55,977 nucleotides of DNA, from the NCBI GenBank assembly GCA_024684435.1, contig JAIKWV010000029.1, positions 1-55,977 on the forward strand, in the 5' to 3' direction. Of the stretch, positions 8,091-16,721 are shown one piece after another. Positions within the stretch are counted from its first letter, which is position 1. Each line of letters starts with the position of its first letter. Below the pieces are notes generated by a model, which had not been told where the DNA came from, searched no databases, and saw only the letters and a program-made list of their open reading frames with translations. This DNA is from Clostridiales bacterium. Its GTDB lineage: Bacteria > Bacillota > Clostridia > Oscillospirales > Acutalibacteraceae. Both the position numbers and the translations under genes were made by a program.

Positions 8091-8924
8091 ATGCTTGGTA
8101 TTTTAAGCGACATGATGTCCTACAAATTTCTCATATACGCGGTGGTCGTGGGTTCACTGATCTCCCTGTGCGCCTCACTGCTGGGGGTCAGCCTGGTGCT
8201 CAAGCGGTACTCCATGATCGGCGACGGGCTTTCCCACGTGGGCTTCGGTGCAATGGCAATAGCTACGGCGCTGCACACCGCGCCGCTGACCGTTGCGGTG
8301 CCTGTTGTGCTTGCCGCCGCCTTTCTGCTGCTTCGCATCAGCGACAACAGTAAAATAAAAGGCGATTCCGCAATCGCGCTGATCTCCACCGGCGCTCTGG
8401 CTGTGGGCGTTGTCACGGTGTCCCTTATGGGCACAAACATTGATCTGTCAAGCTATATGTTCGGCAGCATCCTTGCCGTGGGCAAAAACGACATGTATGT
8501 CAGCGTTGTGCTTTCGGTGATCGTCGCGGTGTTTTTTGCGGTGCTTTACAACAATATTTTTGCCGTGACCTTCGACGAAAATTTTGCCCGGGCAACAGGC
8601 ATAAACGCGGGGCTGTACAATATGCTGATCTCCCTGCTGACAGCGGTGACCATAGTGCTTGGCATGAGGCTCATGGGCGCGCTGCTGATCTCCAGCCTGA
8701 TAATCTTCCCTCCCCTTTCGTCAATGCGGGTCTTCAAAAGTTTCCGCAGCGTGGTGATCTCCTCCGCGGCGGTCTCAATTATATGCTTCTTGGTGGGCAT
8801 GGTGTTTTCCTACGCCCTCTCCACCCCGGCAGGCGCCAGCATAGTCTGCGTAAACATCGTTGTGTTCGCTGTGTTCGCCCTGGCGGGAAAGATCAAAAGC
8901 GCGGGGTTAAAAAAGGCATTATAA
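8091..8924 (+). CDS. ABC-3 family metal transporter permease (ZnuB/MntB-like)
   Basis: A 277-residue polytopic inner-membrane protein with about eight hydrophobic segments and the family hallmarks: GVSLVLKRYSMIGDGLSHVGFG near residue 30, GMRLMGALLISSLIIFP near 185 and FSYALSTPAGA near 240. ABC-3 permeases form the channel of importers for zinc, manganese or iron chelates together with an ATPase and a lipoprotein receptor. Neither partner is in the window, so the gene is an orphan here. I start at 8091 because GGGGTG lies five bases upstream and the promoter at 8025-8053 fits; an in-frame ATG at 7998 lies before that promoter. The upstream palindrome at 7964-7981 hints at metal control. The metal cannot be read from the sequence. 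Confidence 0.88.
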   Translation: MLGILSDMMSYKFLIYAVVVGSLISLCASLLGVSLVLKRYSMIGDGLSHVGFGAMAIATALHTAPLTVAVPVVLAAAFLLLRISDNSKIKGDSAIALISTGALAVGVVTVSLMGTNIDLSSYMFGSILAVGKNDMYVSVVLSVIVAVFFAVLYNNIFAVTFDENFARATGINAGLYNMLISLLTAVTIVLGMRLMGALLISSLIIFPPLSSMRVFKSFRSVVISSAAVSIICFLVGMVFSYALSTPAGASIVCVNIVVFAVFALAGKIKSAGLKKAL

Positions 8925-8945
8925 AAACCTGAATAAAACTGATAA

Positions 8946-8985
8946 CCGGGCTGTCGTTTTAAATGACAGCCCGGTCGTTTGTTAA
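8946..8985. terminator. Terminator between converging permease and rny genes
   Basis: A perfect 10-bp stem, CCGGGCTGTC (8946-8955) with GACAGCCCGG (8965-8974), lies between convergent genes. The T-rich tails on either side are weak, so it may serve both. Confidence 0.75.
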
Positions 8986-8994
8986 TTATGTAAT

Positions 8995-10548
8995 TTATTT
9001 CGCGTAATCTGTGGCTCTGCTCTCCCTTATCATGTTGACCTTGATCTGGCCGGGATATTCGAGCTCCTCTTCGATCTTCTTGGCGATATCTCTCGCCATA
9101 AGTACCATTTTATCGTCCGAAACCGCTTCGGGCTTGACCATTATACGGATCTCGCGACCCGCCTGTATGGCGAAGGAACGGTCAACGCCTTCAAACGAAG
9201 TGGCGATCTCTTCAAGCTTTTCAAGACGCTTGATGTAGTTCTGGATATTTTCGCGGCGTGCGCCGGGACGGGCGGCTGAAATAGCGTCCGCCGCCTGAAC
9301 AAGGCAGGCTGTGATGGTCTTTGCCTCAACGTCGCCGTGATGTGCCTGAATGGCGTGGAGGACTTGCTCGTTTTCCTTGTATTTCTTAGCGAATTCGTAA
9401 CCCAACGCAACGTGGGAACCGTCAAATTCATGATCCAGCGCCTTGCCGATATCATGCAGCAGACCCGCTCTCTTTGCAAGTTTTGGATCAGTTCCAAGTT
9501 CTGATGCCATAAGACCTGCTATATACGAAACCTCAAGAGAGTGATTGAGAACGTTCTGACCGTAGCTTGTACGGTACTTAAGTCTGCCAAGCAGCTTGAC
9601 TATCTCGGGATGGATACCGTTCACGCCGGCCTCTATAAGGGCATGCTCGCCGGTCTGCTTGATGGTGGCCTCAACCTCTTTCTTTGACTTTTCAAACATC
9701 TCCTCAATGCGGGCGGGATGTATGCGGCCGTCAACGATGAGCTTTTCAAGCGTCAGCCTCGCCACCTCGCGGCGAACCGGGTCAAAGCTGGAAACCGTGA
9801 TGGTCTCCGGTGTGTCGTCGATTATAAGATCGACGCCTGTGATCTGTTCGAGGGTGCGGATGTTTCTGCCCTCTCTGCCGATTATTCTGCCCTTCATCTC
9901 ATCGTTGGGCAGGTCAACGACGGAAACTGTCGCCTCAGCGGAATGATCCGCCGCGCAGCGCTGTATGGCGGTGGCGATGATCTCCCTCGCCAGGTTGTCC
10001 GCCTCTTCACGGGTCCTCTGCTCTGTTTCCATGATCTTGAGTGCCTTCTCGTGAGTAAGCTCGCTTTCAAGGCTCTTGAGCAGGTAATCCCTTGCCTGAT
10101 CCTTTGTGTAGCCTGATATTCTTTCAAGCATTTCAAACTGACTTCTCTTGATCTGTTCTACTTCCGCCAGACGGTCTTCGGCGTTTTTGATCTTTTCCGA
10201 AAGGACTTCGTCTTTCTTTTCCAGATTATCTGACTTCTTGTCAAGGGCTTCTTCCTTTTGGATCAGACGTTTTTCCTGGTTCTGAACTTCTTTACGTCTT
10301 TCACGCAGCTCACGTTCCATCTCTGTGCGCTGCTTGTGGATCTCGTCCTTAGCTTCTAAGATAGCTGCTTTCTTTTTGGTCTCTGCCTGGGTCATTGCTT
10401 CGTCAAGGATGCGCGCCGCTTCTTTATTTGCGGAGCCTATCTTTGCCTGCGCCGCCTTTGCACGGTACTTCTGAGCCAGAATAAAGATCACGCTGGTGGC
10501 CAGCACGCTGACTACAACAGCTATCAGTATCTTTAACCAATCTTCCAA
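8995..10548 (-). CDS. rny: Ribonuclease Y
   Basis: A 517-residue membrane-anchored endoribonuclease that starts mRNA decay in Firmicutes. It has an N-terminal transmembrane helix (residues about 5-25), a long charged coiled coil (about 35-190), a KH RNA-binding domain ([20 protein letters not shown] near 220), and an HD metal-dependent phosphodiesterase domain ([13 protein letters not shown] near 365; HAIQAHHGD). The length matches the family. The start codon is TTG; AGGAGG lies 11 bases upstream and no better start exists. A SigA promoter is at 10658-10686, leaving a leader of about 100 bases. Confidence 0.97.
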   Translation of the reverse strand: MEDWLKILIAVVVSVLATSVIFILAQKYRAKAAQAKIGSANKEAARILDEAMTQAETKKKAAILEAKDEIHKQRTEMERELRERRKEVQNQEKRLIQKEEALDKKSDNLEKKDEVLSEKIKNAEDRLAEVEQIKRSQFEMLERISGYTKDQARDYLLKSLESELTHEKALKIMETEQRTREEADNLAREIIATAIQRCAADHSAEATVSVVDLPNDEMKGRIIGREGRNIRTLEQITGVDLIIDDTPETITVSSFDPVRREVARLTLEKLIVDGRIHPARIEEMFEKSKKEVEATIKQTGEHALIEAGVNGIHPEIVKLLGRLKYRTSYGQNVLNHSLEVSYIAGLMASELGTDPKLAKRAGLLHDIGKALDHEFDGSHVALGYEFAKKYKENEQVLHAIQAHHGDVEAKTITACLVQAADAISAARPGARRENIQNYIKRLEKLEEIATSFEGVDRSFAIQAGREIRIMVKPEAVSDDKMVLMARDIAKKIEEELEYPGQIKVNMIRESRATDYAK

Positions 10549-10657
10549 AGATAACTTTACCTCCTATTACAAATTTTTCAAAGTAAGATATAGGAATAAA
10601 ATTCCTGATTGCAAGTGAATGACAGCAGAAGAGCTTGGACTCAACACTATCCTGTAT

Positions 10658-10686
10658 ATTGTATATCTATTTTTAATTTATGTCAA
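10658..10686 (-). promoter_or_regulatory. SigA-type promoter of rny
   Basis: On the minus strand TTGACA (10681-10686), 17 bases, TACAAT (10658-10663). Confidence 0.75.
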
Positions 10687-10760
10687 GTGTTTTTCTTATT
10701 TTTTAGTATATATATGCATTATGTAAGCGCTGCATACACAAAATATAGAGTTCGGGGCGC

Positions 10761-10787
10761 AAAAACGCGGCAGGAAAACCTGCCGCG
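10761..10787 (-). terminator. Terminator of the secreted-enzyme operon
   Basis: A perfect stem, CGCGGCAGG (10766-10774) with CCTGCCGCG (10779-10787) and an AAAA loop, is followed on the minus strand by five Ts. It sits right after the stop of the lipase-like gene. Confidence 0.9.
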
Positions 10788-10794
10788 TCGTGTG

Positions 10795-12699
10795 TTATTT
10801 AAGCTTTATTCCCATGAATTTCAAGAGCTTTGCGGTGATCTTGTAAATGTAATATCCTATCCTTACAAATATCGCCTTGAAGGAAAACGCGCCTTCATTT
10901 TTCGCGATACCGGGAGCAATTTTTTCCGCTCCCGAGTCAGTGTCTATTGTCAGTACGTCGTCCAGAAGCATATCCGAGGTGTACAGGAAGCTCTGGGTCC
11001 TGCTGTTGGGAAGAGGATATTTTTCCTTCTCCTGAATGTAATTCACCGTGACCTTCAATGCAGTCAGATCCTTTGAGGGAACAAAACCGCGCACCGTTGC
11101 CGTCATGCTCTCCCCGGGAGCAAGGACCTTGTCCGAGGAATAGCCGAAGGTAAGCTCCGCTCCTGTGCAGAATATGCCGTCCACGGTTATGCTGTATTTC
11201 TTGGAAAGATTCTTTACGGTAAGCTCCGTGGAGTACTTGGTAAGATAACCCTCCGCGCAGTTGCTGAAGGAACAGTAAACTCCCCTGCAGCGGTTCTGAG
11301 AGGTCAGAAACTGAGGATACTCCGGCGAAGCGTGAACGTCCTTAATATCGTCTGTAAGAAGAAGGGCGATGAGCAGGTCGGTCGTCTTCTTTTCAGAGAA
11401 ACCGAGGCCGTGATACATCTCGCTGACGTACCATGTATTTTCCGGCAAATACCCCACGGCGGCATCCACCGTTCCGTCTGCAGACAGGTGGTAATGAGAA
11501 TCGGCGCCGCAGTCAGTCTTTTTATAACCGGGGCCAAGAGTCGTGCCAAGCTTTGCCACCTTAGCGCCTGTTGTGGAGGAAAGGTCGATAACTCCGTCTG
11601 AGCTCGTACCGTTGCCCACAGCAAGATCGGAACCGTAACCGGCGACTATTGAAATATCAACGCCTTCTGATCTGAGCCTGTTGAAGGTCTGTTTGATATT
11701 CGCGGCGACCTCAAAGTGATATCTGTCGCTCTTCTCGATGATAGCGTCGTGCTTGCCGTCGTTGAGAAACTTATCCCGCAGATCGGCATAGTACTCAAGG
11801 GGAACAAGATCCCAGACGCTGCCGTAATTTATGAACAGATCAATAAGGAAATGGTTCAGAAATTCATATATGAACGTGTCAAGGAATGCGGGATTGGCGA
11901 TATCCGTGATGGCTGAATATTCCATCTCGGTGTTCGAATAAGCCTGATACAGCTCAAGCAGATCAGACCAGGCGATGGAGAATTTCTCACCTGAAAGGAG
12001 CTGGGAAACTATAGAGCTGCCGTTGAGAGCGGGAGAATGGAGAACAACGTTGTTCACCTTTGAGCCGCCGTATATGGACAGGTAACTTGAAACCACCTGA
12101 CCGCCGTAGCTGACGCCCATGAGGTTTATCTTTCCCGCTCCGGTTTTTGCAAGTACTTCGTCGATATAATCGTTGAGAACTTTTGCGTTGTCTATCTGGC
12201 CGTAACGCCAGTCAAGGGTACAGCAGTATACGTTCTTATCCCCTGCCGCGGCGCCCAGATTGACAAGAGAGTCATGGTCGGGAAGATAGCCTATCTTCTT
12301 GAGGCTGTCCAGTCTGGTATCCTCTACAGAATGGGGGTAAAGCTCTACGTCGTACTTTGACGTTCCGTCATCGTTCATCCTGAGCTCCTCGATGACCTCG
12401 TTCACATAGGGCTCAAGCTTGTTGAACAGGGGGTCATATATGCCCACTGTCGCAGCGCCCGCGTCGGCGATTATACCGGGAAGCTCGCTCTTGACCGCGG
12501 CTATGACCTTTTCCGCAACGTCCTGCTTCCACACGCGTTTTTCATTCGGTGTGCCTCTGTTGACCCACATACGTGAGCTGGTATAACCCGCCACAAACAC
12601 CACGGGTACCTTGTCTTCCTGTGCTGTGGCGATACTCATAACAGATAATGAGATAGCCAAAACAAGGAACAGAGATACTATTTTTTTCATAGCTTTCAT
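10795..12699 (-). CDS. Secreted lipase/acyltransferase-like alpha/beta hydrolase
   Basis: A 634-residue exported protein with a signal peptide (MKAMKKIVSLFLVLAIS, cleaved near ATAQ at residue 27). The mature start VPVVFVAGYTSSRMW is the oxyanion-side strand. INLMGVSYGGQVVSSYLS gives the nucleophile elbow with Ser197. The layout resembles lecithin:cholesterol acyltransferase-like and phospholipase-like hydrolases, which act on lipid esters. After about residue 480 comes a beta-rich domain. The protein ends in an aromatic/basic helix (YYIYKITAKLLKF), possibly for membrane contact. It is last in a four-gene operon after two GH16 genes (27-base gap). A shorter relative is encoded at 30590-32116. 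The substrate is unknown. Confidence 0.75.
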   Translation of the reverse strand: MKAMKKIVSLFLVLAISLSVMSIATAQEDKVPVVFVAGYTSSRMWVNRGTPNEKRVWKQDVAEKVIAAVKSELPGIIADAGAATVGIYDPLFNKLEPYVNEVIEELRMNDDGTSKYDVELYPHSVEDTRLDSLKKIGYLPDHDSLVNLGAAAGDKNVYCCTLDWRYGQIDNAKVLNDYIDEVLAKTGAGKINLMGVSYGGQVVSSYLSIYGGSKVNNVVLHSPALNGSSIVSQLLSGEKFSIAWSDLLELYQAYSNTEMEYSAITDIANPAFLDTFIYEFLNHFLIDLFINYGSVWDLVPLEYYADLRDKFLNDGKHDAIIEKSDRYHFEVAANIKQTFNRLRSEGVDISIVAGYGSDLAVGNGTSSDGVIDLSSTTGAKVAKLGTTLGPGYKKTDCGADSHYHLSADGTVDAAVGYLPENTWYVSEMYHGLGFSEKKTTDLLIALLLTDDIKDVHASPEYPQFLTSQNRCRGVYCSFSNCAEGYLTKYSTELTVKNLSKKYSITVDGIFCTGAELTFGYSSDKVLAPGESMTATVRGFVPSKDLTALKVTVNYIQEKEKYPLPNSRTQSFLYTSDMLLDDVLTIDTDSGAEKIAPGIAKNEGAFSFKAIFVRIGYYIYKITAKLLKFMGIKLK

Positions 12700-12726
12700 A
12701 TCATCTCACCTGTTCTTAATTATTTG

Positions 12727-13719
12727 CTATTGGTTATCAAGAATGTCATTGTATTGGTAAACTCTGACATAATCCACAAGGAACTCCGCCGGTATTGCGC
12801 CGGGATCGTTGGCGGTGATGAGACCCGACCAGCCGGTGTAAGGCTTGCCGTCCACTCCGTCCACCTCAACGGTGAGCTTGACGTACTCCGGCACCTCGGA
12901 AACTCCTCCGAATCTGCTGAACCCGGTCTTCTGACCGTTCACATAGAAAGTGTAGCCCTTCTCGTTCCACTCCATACCGTAGGTGTTGTATTCTTTGTAG
13001 GGGTTATTGGCTTTTGCCACGGTAACGTTTTTATATCTGTGACCCAGGTCATACCCGCCGTAGTGAAGATTCGATGTGACAAGTCCGTTTTCAAGCCCTC
13101 TGTTCCCCCTGTACCACATGGGAGATTCAAAGATGTCTATCTCAGTGCCCTGTTTGCCGGGAACGTAGTCCATTATAGTGGGAGAGAAAAGCCAGAAAGC
13201 AGACCAGATACCCTCCGCGGCGGGCAGTATGCATCGGCACTCAAAATAGCCGTACTTCTGCATAAAGGTATATTTCGTGTGGACGTTGCCGGTGTAGTAA
13301 CCGGGGCCGAATGCGCCGTTCTGTTTATATTCTGTGCGAATAACAAGATTGCCGTCACGCACGAACGCCTGAGATGAATGCCAGTAACCGCCCTTTCTGA
13401 CATTGCTGTGGCTGTCCCATACGCTTCTGTCAAGTTTATCCCCGTTAAACTCGTCTGAAAATGTTAAGGTAAACTTTGACATATCCACGGTTTTCTTTTT
13501 GCTGGAATTCCACGGGATCCGAAAGATAACAATAAAGCGATGAACCACGTCAATGAGCTTATTTATGAATTTATCAAATGACGTCTGGGCGTCCTCGGAC
13601 AATTCAAGAGTAAATCCGTCCTCCCTGGGAGACGGGTCGCGGACTGCCGCGGCAGGCGTGGTACAGATCACGCTGAAACAAAGGATCAACGCAATAAATG
13701 AAACGATAATTTTTCTCAT
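12727..13719 (-). CDS. Secreted glycoside hydrolase family 16 protein (copy 1)
   Basis: A 330-residue exported enzyme with signal peptide to about residue 25. A hydrophobic/amphipathic stretch (LIDVVHRFIVIFRIPW, residues 56-70) precedes the GH16 jelly-roll. The catalytic motif EIDIFE gives nucleophile Glu193, Asp195 and acid/base Glu198; the spacing is of the laminarinase-type ExDxxE form. FSDEFNGDKLDRSVW and YGYFECRCILPAAEGIWSAF are typical of the family. GH16 enzymes cut beta-1,3/1,4-glucans, galactans and related polymers; the specificity here is unknown. It lies 15 bases after a close tandem paralogue (13735-14727), indicating a local duplication, and 27 bases before the lipase-like gene. 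Confidence 0.92.
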   Translation of the reverse strand: MRKIIVSFIALILCFSVICTTPAAAVRDPSPREDGFTLELSEDAQTSFDKFINKLIDVVHRFIVIFRIPWNSSKKKTVDMSKFTLTFSDEFNGDKLDRSVWDSHSNVRKGGYWHSSQAFVRDGNLVIRTEYKQNGAFGPGYYTGNVHTKYTFMQKYGYFECRCILPAAEGIWSAFWLFSPTIMDYVPGKQGTEIDIFESPMWYRGNRGLENGLVTSNLHYGGYDLGHRYKNVTVAKANNPYKEYNTYGMEWNEKGYTFYVNGQKTGFSRFGGVSEVPEYVKLTVEVDGVDGKPYTGWSGLITANDPGAIPAEFLVDYVRVYQYNDILDNQ

Positions 13720-13734
13720 AACAGTAATTCCTTT

Positions 13735-14727
13735 TTATTGAGCTGCCGAATCTTTATACTGATAGGCTCTGACGTAATCCACCACAAAATCCGCGGGCAG
13801 TGCGCCGGGATCGTTGGCGGTAATTATGCCTGACCAGCCGTGGGAAGGATGTCCTCCGGCGCCGTCGATCTCAATGGATAAAAGCATGTACTCCGGCACC
13901 TTTGAAACGCCGCCGAATTTACTGCGTCCTGTCTCTTTACCGTTTATGTAGAAAATATAACCGTTCTCGTTCCACTCCACCCCGTAGGTGTTGTACTCCT
14001 TGTAGGGGTTGTTTACCTTTGTTATGGCGACGTTGTGATACCTGTGACCCAACTCATATCCGCCGTAATGAAGGTTGCTGGTCACAAGGTTGTTTTCAAG
14101 TCCTCTTTCTCCGCGGTACCAAAGAGGGGATTCAAAGACATCTATCTCAGTCCCTTCTGTTCCCGGGACAAAATCATCAATATTCTCGGATGAAAGCCAA
14201 AAAGATGACCAAAGACCCTGAGCTGCAGGCAGTATGCATCGGCACTCAAAGTAACCGTATTTCTGTAAATAACCTTTTCTCGTATCTATTCTGTCGCAGT
14301 AATATCCGGGGCCGTACTTGCCGTCCGCCTTATATTCCGCGCGGATGTGAAGATTGCCGTCATACACGGTAGCCTGATTGCTGTCCCAGTAACCGCCTTT
14401 TCTTTCGCCCTGCCGGTAATGGTTCCAAACCTTTTTATTTAAAGAATTGCCGTTAAACTCGTCCGCGAACACAAGTTCGAATTTGGACAAATCAATGGTG
14501 TTATTTGTCTTTTTTTGCCACGGATACCTTATTATCATCAGGAAGCGGTGAACCATATCTATCAGCTGATTGACAAGCTTGTCCGTAAAAAGTTCTAACT
14601 TTTCTGAAGAATCAGAATCCTGAGCAACAGTCTCCCTTTTAGCGGATACAGTATTCACCGCCGGTGTGGCGCAAAGTATCGCAAAGCAAAGCAGCAGAGA
14701 AATGACCGCCATTATCTTTCGTTTCAT
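13735..14727 (-). CDS. Secreted glycoside hydrolase family 16 protein (copy 2)
   Basis: A 330-residue tandem paralogue of the neighbouring GH16 protein and of identical length. It has a signal peptide (KIMAVISLLLCFAILCATPA), the same pre-catalytic helix (LIDMVHRFLMIIRYPW) and the catalytic motif EIDVFE inside GTEIDVFESPLWYRG. Long identical blocks such as HYGGYELGHRYHNV and NPYKEYNTYGVEWNE show recent common origin, while the N-terminal regions and some substrate-facing segments differ (RQGERKGGYWDSN versus SNVRKGGYWHSSQ), so the two may prefer different glycans. It is the second gene of the operon, 31 bases after the GDPD gene. Confidence 0.92.
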   Translation of the reverse strand: MKRKIMAVISLLLCFAILCATPAVNTVSAKRETVAQDSDSSEKLELFTDKLVNQLIDMVHRFLMIIRYPWQKKTNNTIDLSKFELVFADEFNGNSLNKKVWNHYRQGERKGGYWDSNQATVYDGNLHIRAEYKADGKYGPGYYCDRIDTRKGYLQKYGYFECRCILPAAQGLWSSFWLSSENIDDFVPGTEGTEIDVFESPLWYRGERGLENNLVTSNLHYGGYELGHRYHNVAITKVNNPYKEYNTYGVEWNENGYIFYINGKETGRSKFGGVSKVPEYMLLSIEIDGAGGHPSHGWSGIITANDPGALPADFVVDYVRAYQYKDSAAQ

Positions 14728-14758
14728 TTTTAAAACCCCTTTGATATTTATGCTGTTA

Positions 14759-15766
14759 TCATCTGACGGCGGAAGCTATCCTGTCCGGATAGTCGGTCAT
14801 CAGTACGTCCGCACCGCCAAGTGTAAGCGCCTTTGCGTCGTTCACGTTATCTATCGTCCAATACTGAACGGAAATGCCGTACTTGTGAGCGTACTCAATA
14901 AATTCCGTCTTGCCCAGATTGCCGATGTACATTACGTCTTTAGTTTCGTAATACGGCACCTGAAGCGCCATGAATTTGATGTCTCCATCTTTTATTTCCT
15001 CGTTCCGTGTAAAGCGACCGTAGAAATCAACTATCTCAAAAGGATTGGCGGAACGCATGATCTTGCCGGAATAGTGTTTATCAATATAATTTGTAACGTC
15101 ATTCCAGAAGCTGCCTACGATAACTCTGTCGGTAAGATCGTACTTGACAAGGAGCTCATATATGCCGTCAACCATGCTGGGTGCCCAGGGGAACGGATAT
15201 TTTACCTCAACGGTGTATGAATACCTGCCCGGAGCAACGCTTTCAACGTAATCGAAAACTTCCTCAAGCTTGGCTATCCTGATGTCGTCGGGAATATCGT
15301 CGCCGCGCAGACCCTTATACTCTCCACTCTTGAAGGTCTCGCCCATGTTGAGCTCGTGTATCTCATCATAGGTCTTGGAGAACACCGTAACTTTTTCTTT
15401 GCCGAAATGCTCGACCGCATCGGTTTTATCGTCAAGATACAGGCTGTGATAAAGAACAAGCACTCCGTCCTTGGTCATCTCAACGTCCATTTCCAGCATA
15501 TCCGTATTGCCGTTGTCCGACTCTATGCATTTTTTAATGGACATCATGGTATTTTCCGGCGCCACGCCCTTACCTGTACGGTGAGCTGAGATCAAAGGCT
15601 GACCGTAATCCGGCAGGAAATAATTGCCGGTATCCTTGTTTTTGAGCGTAGGCTCAGTGATCACAGGACGTTCCATAGGATACAGACACATTATGCCTGC
15701 AATAATAAAAAGCACAGCGCGGTAAATCGCCTGTTTGCATACAAGTAAAAATCTCATAATACACAC
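14759..15766 (-). CDS. Glycerophosphodiester phosphodiesterase family protein, exported or membrane-anchored
   Basis: A 335-residue protein starting with a hydrophobic segment (residues about 5-28, signal anchor or signal peptide). The GDPD barrel follows: LISAHRTGKGVAPENT holds the first catalytic His-Arg and the Glu, LEMDVEMTKDGVLVLYHS holds the metal-binding Glu/Asp and the second His. The family hydrolyses glycerophosphodiesters to glycerol-3-phosphate and alcohols, from phospholipids or from teichoic acids. It is the first gene of an operon with two GH16 enzymes and a lipase-like enzyme, so the set looks aimed at external lipids or glycopolymers. GAGGAG precedes the ATG and a strong promoter lies at 15809-15837. 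Confidence 0.88.
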   Translation of the reverse strand: MCIMRFLLVCKQAIYRAVLFIIAGIMCLYPMERPVITEPTLKNKDTGNYFLPDYGQPLISAHRTGKGVAPENTMMSIKKCIESDNGNTDMLEMDVEMTKDGVLVLYHSLYLDDKTDAVEHFGKEKVTVFSKTYDEIHELNMGETFKSGEYKGLRGDDIPDDIRIAKLEEVFDYVESVAPGRYSYTVEVKYPFPWAPSMVDGIYELLVKYDLTDRVIVGSFWNDVTNYIDKHYSGKIMRSANPFEIVDFYGRFTRNEEIKDGDIKFMALQVPYYETKDVMYIGNLGKTEFIEYAHKYGISVQYWTIDNVNDAKALTLGGADVLMTDYPDRIASAVR

Positions 15767-15808
15767 TCCTCAAAAAGAATTTTTAACGAAAATTTACCGA
15801 TTATAAGA

Positions 15809-15837
15809 ATTATATCACAATCCAACATCTATATCAA
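15809..15837 (-). promoter_or_regulatory. SigA-type promoter of the GDPD-GH16-GH16-lipase operon
   Basis: On the minus strand TTGATA (15832-15837), 17 bases, TATAAT (15809-15814) with an extended -10 TG. The leader is about 35 bases. Confidence 0.75.
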
Positions 15838-15947
15838 TGTAAAAATAAATAAAATATCATAATTTTTTTAACAACTTATTTTTATTGACCCGGCAGTTTA
15901 ATTTTATCACGGTCAAAATATTTTTTCCACGGTAATTACTGGATAAA

Positions 15948-15973
15948 AATAAAAACAGGGGTCAGTGACCCCC
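15948..15973 (-). terminator. Terminator of sigK
   Basis: GGGGTC-AGT-GACCCC (15958-15972) is followed on the minus strand by TGTTTTTATTTTTA. It lies a few bases after the sigK stop. Confidence 0.8.
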
Positions 15974-15980
15974 GCTGCAT

Positions 15981-16664
15981 TTACTTGAAAAGCTTTCGCA
16001 TTTTGAGCAAAACTCTTTTTTCGATCCTTGAAACATACGACCGGGAAATGTTCAGCATCCTCGCCACCTCCGCCTGGGTATAAGGCCTGGTATTGTACAG
16101 CCCGTATCTTTTGACGATTATCTGTTTTTCCCTTTCGTCCTTCATGTTTTCAACAAATTTATATATCGCCTCGGTCTTTATCTTGCGGTCTATGTCATCC
16201 GCCATGGTATCCTCTGTAGCTATCACGTCAAGGAGCGTAAGAGGATTGCCCTCGCTGTCCACGTCGATGGGTTCGCTGACGGAAATGTCATGCGCTGATT
16301 TTTTACGGCTTCTGAACTGCATAAGTATCTCGTTTTCGATACATCTTGCGGCGTAGGTGGCAAGGCGGGTGCCGTGCCCCGCATTGAAGGTGTTCACCGC
16401 CTTGATGAGACCCACCGTCCCGACAGAAATCAGATCGTCCTGATCCTCACAGGCTGAATAGTACTTTTTTATAACGTGTACCACCAGCCGCAGATTATGT
16501 TCGATAAGCTCGCTTTTTGCCGTCATATCCCCTTCCCTGAACCGTTCAAGGCACCTGCGTTCCTCCGCGGCGCTCAAGGGCGGAGGGAAGGAACTGCTGC
16601 CGGAAAGATGCAGCGCAAGGAACAGAAAGTTCGCCGCAAGGGCGTCGATCAAAGCCATTATCAT
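15981..16664 (-). CDS. sigK: Late mother-cell sporulation sigma factor SigK (pro-SigK)
   Basis: A 227-residue sigma-70 family factor. It has region 2 (EHNLRLVVHVIKKYY; DLISVGTVGLIKAVNTF; LATYAARCIENEILMQFR) and region 4 with the helix-turn-helix YTQAEVARMLNISRSYVSRIEK. The opening hydrophobic stretch before SSFPPPLS has the length and character of the Bacillus pro-SigK pro-sequence, so membrane attachment and cleavage are likely. The gene is uninterrupted: no skin-like element. GGGAGG lies eight bases before the first ATG, but this site is buried in the right arm of a stem-loop (16671-16702) between clpC and sigK. Being 57 bases downstream of clpC, it could receive read-through from the heat-shock operon. 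Confidence 0.93.
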   Translation of the reverse strand: MIMALIDALAANFLFLALHLSGSSSFPPPLSAAEERRCLERFREGDMTAKSELIEHNLRLVVHVIKKYYSACEDQDDLISVGTVGLIKAVNTFNAGHGTRLATYAARCIENEILMQFRSRKKSAHDISVSEPIDVDSEGNPLTLLDVIATEDTMADDIDRKIKTEAIYKFVENMKDEREKQIIVKRYGLYNTRPYTQAEVARMLNISRSYVSRIEKRVLLKMRKLFK

Positions 16665-16670
16665 AAAACG

Positions 16671-16702
16671 TACCTCCCACCATAATACTATGGCGGGAGG
16701 TA
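16671..16702 (-). promoter_or_regulatory. clpC-sigK intercistronic hairpin covering the sigK ribosome binding site
   Basis: The arms 16672-16684 and 16689-16701 pair over 13 bases with one A/G mismatch in DNA, which becomes a G-U pair in the minus-strand RNA, around a 4-base loop. The minus-strand 3' arm contains GGGAGG, the sigK Shine-Dalgarno sequence, and is followed by CGTTTTATG. It can act as a weak terminator for clpC, as a translational block for sigK, or both. Confidence 0.7.
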
Positions 16703-16721
16703 TTTTTATATCCCTGCTCCG

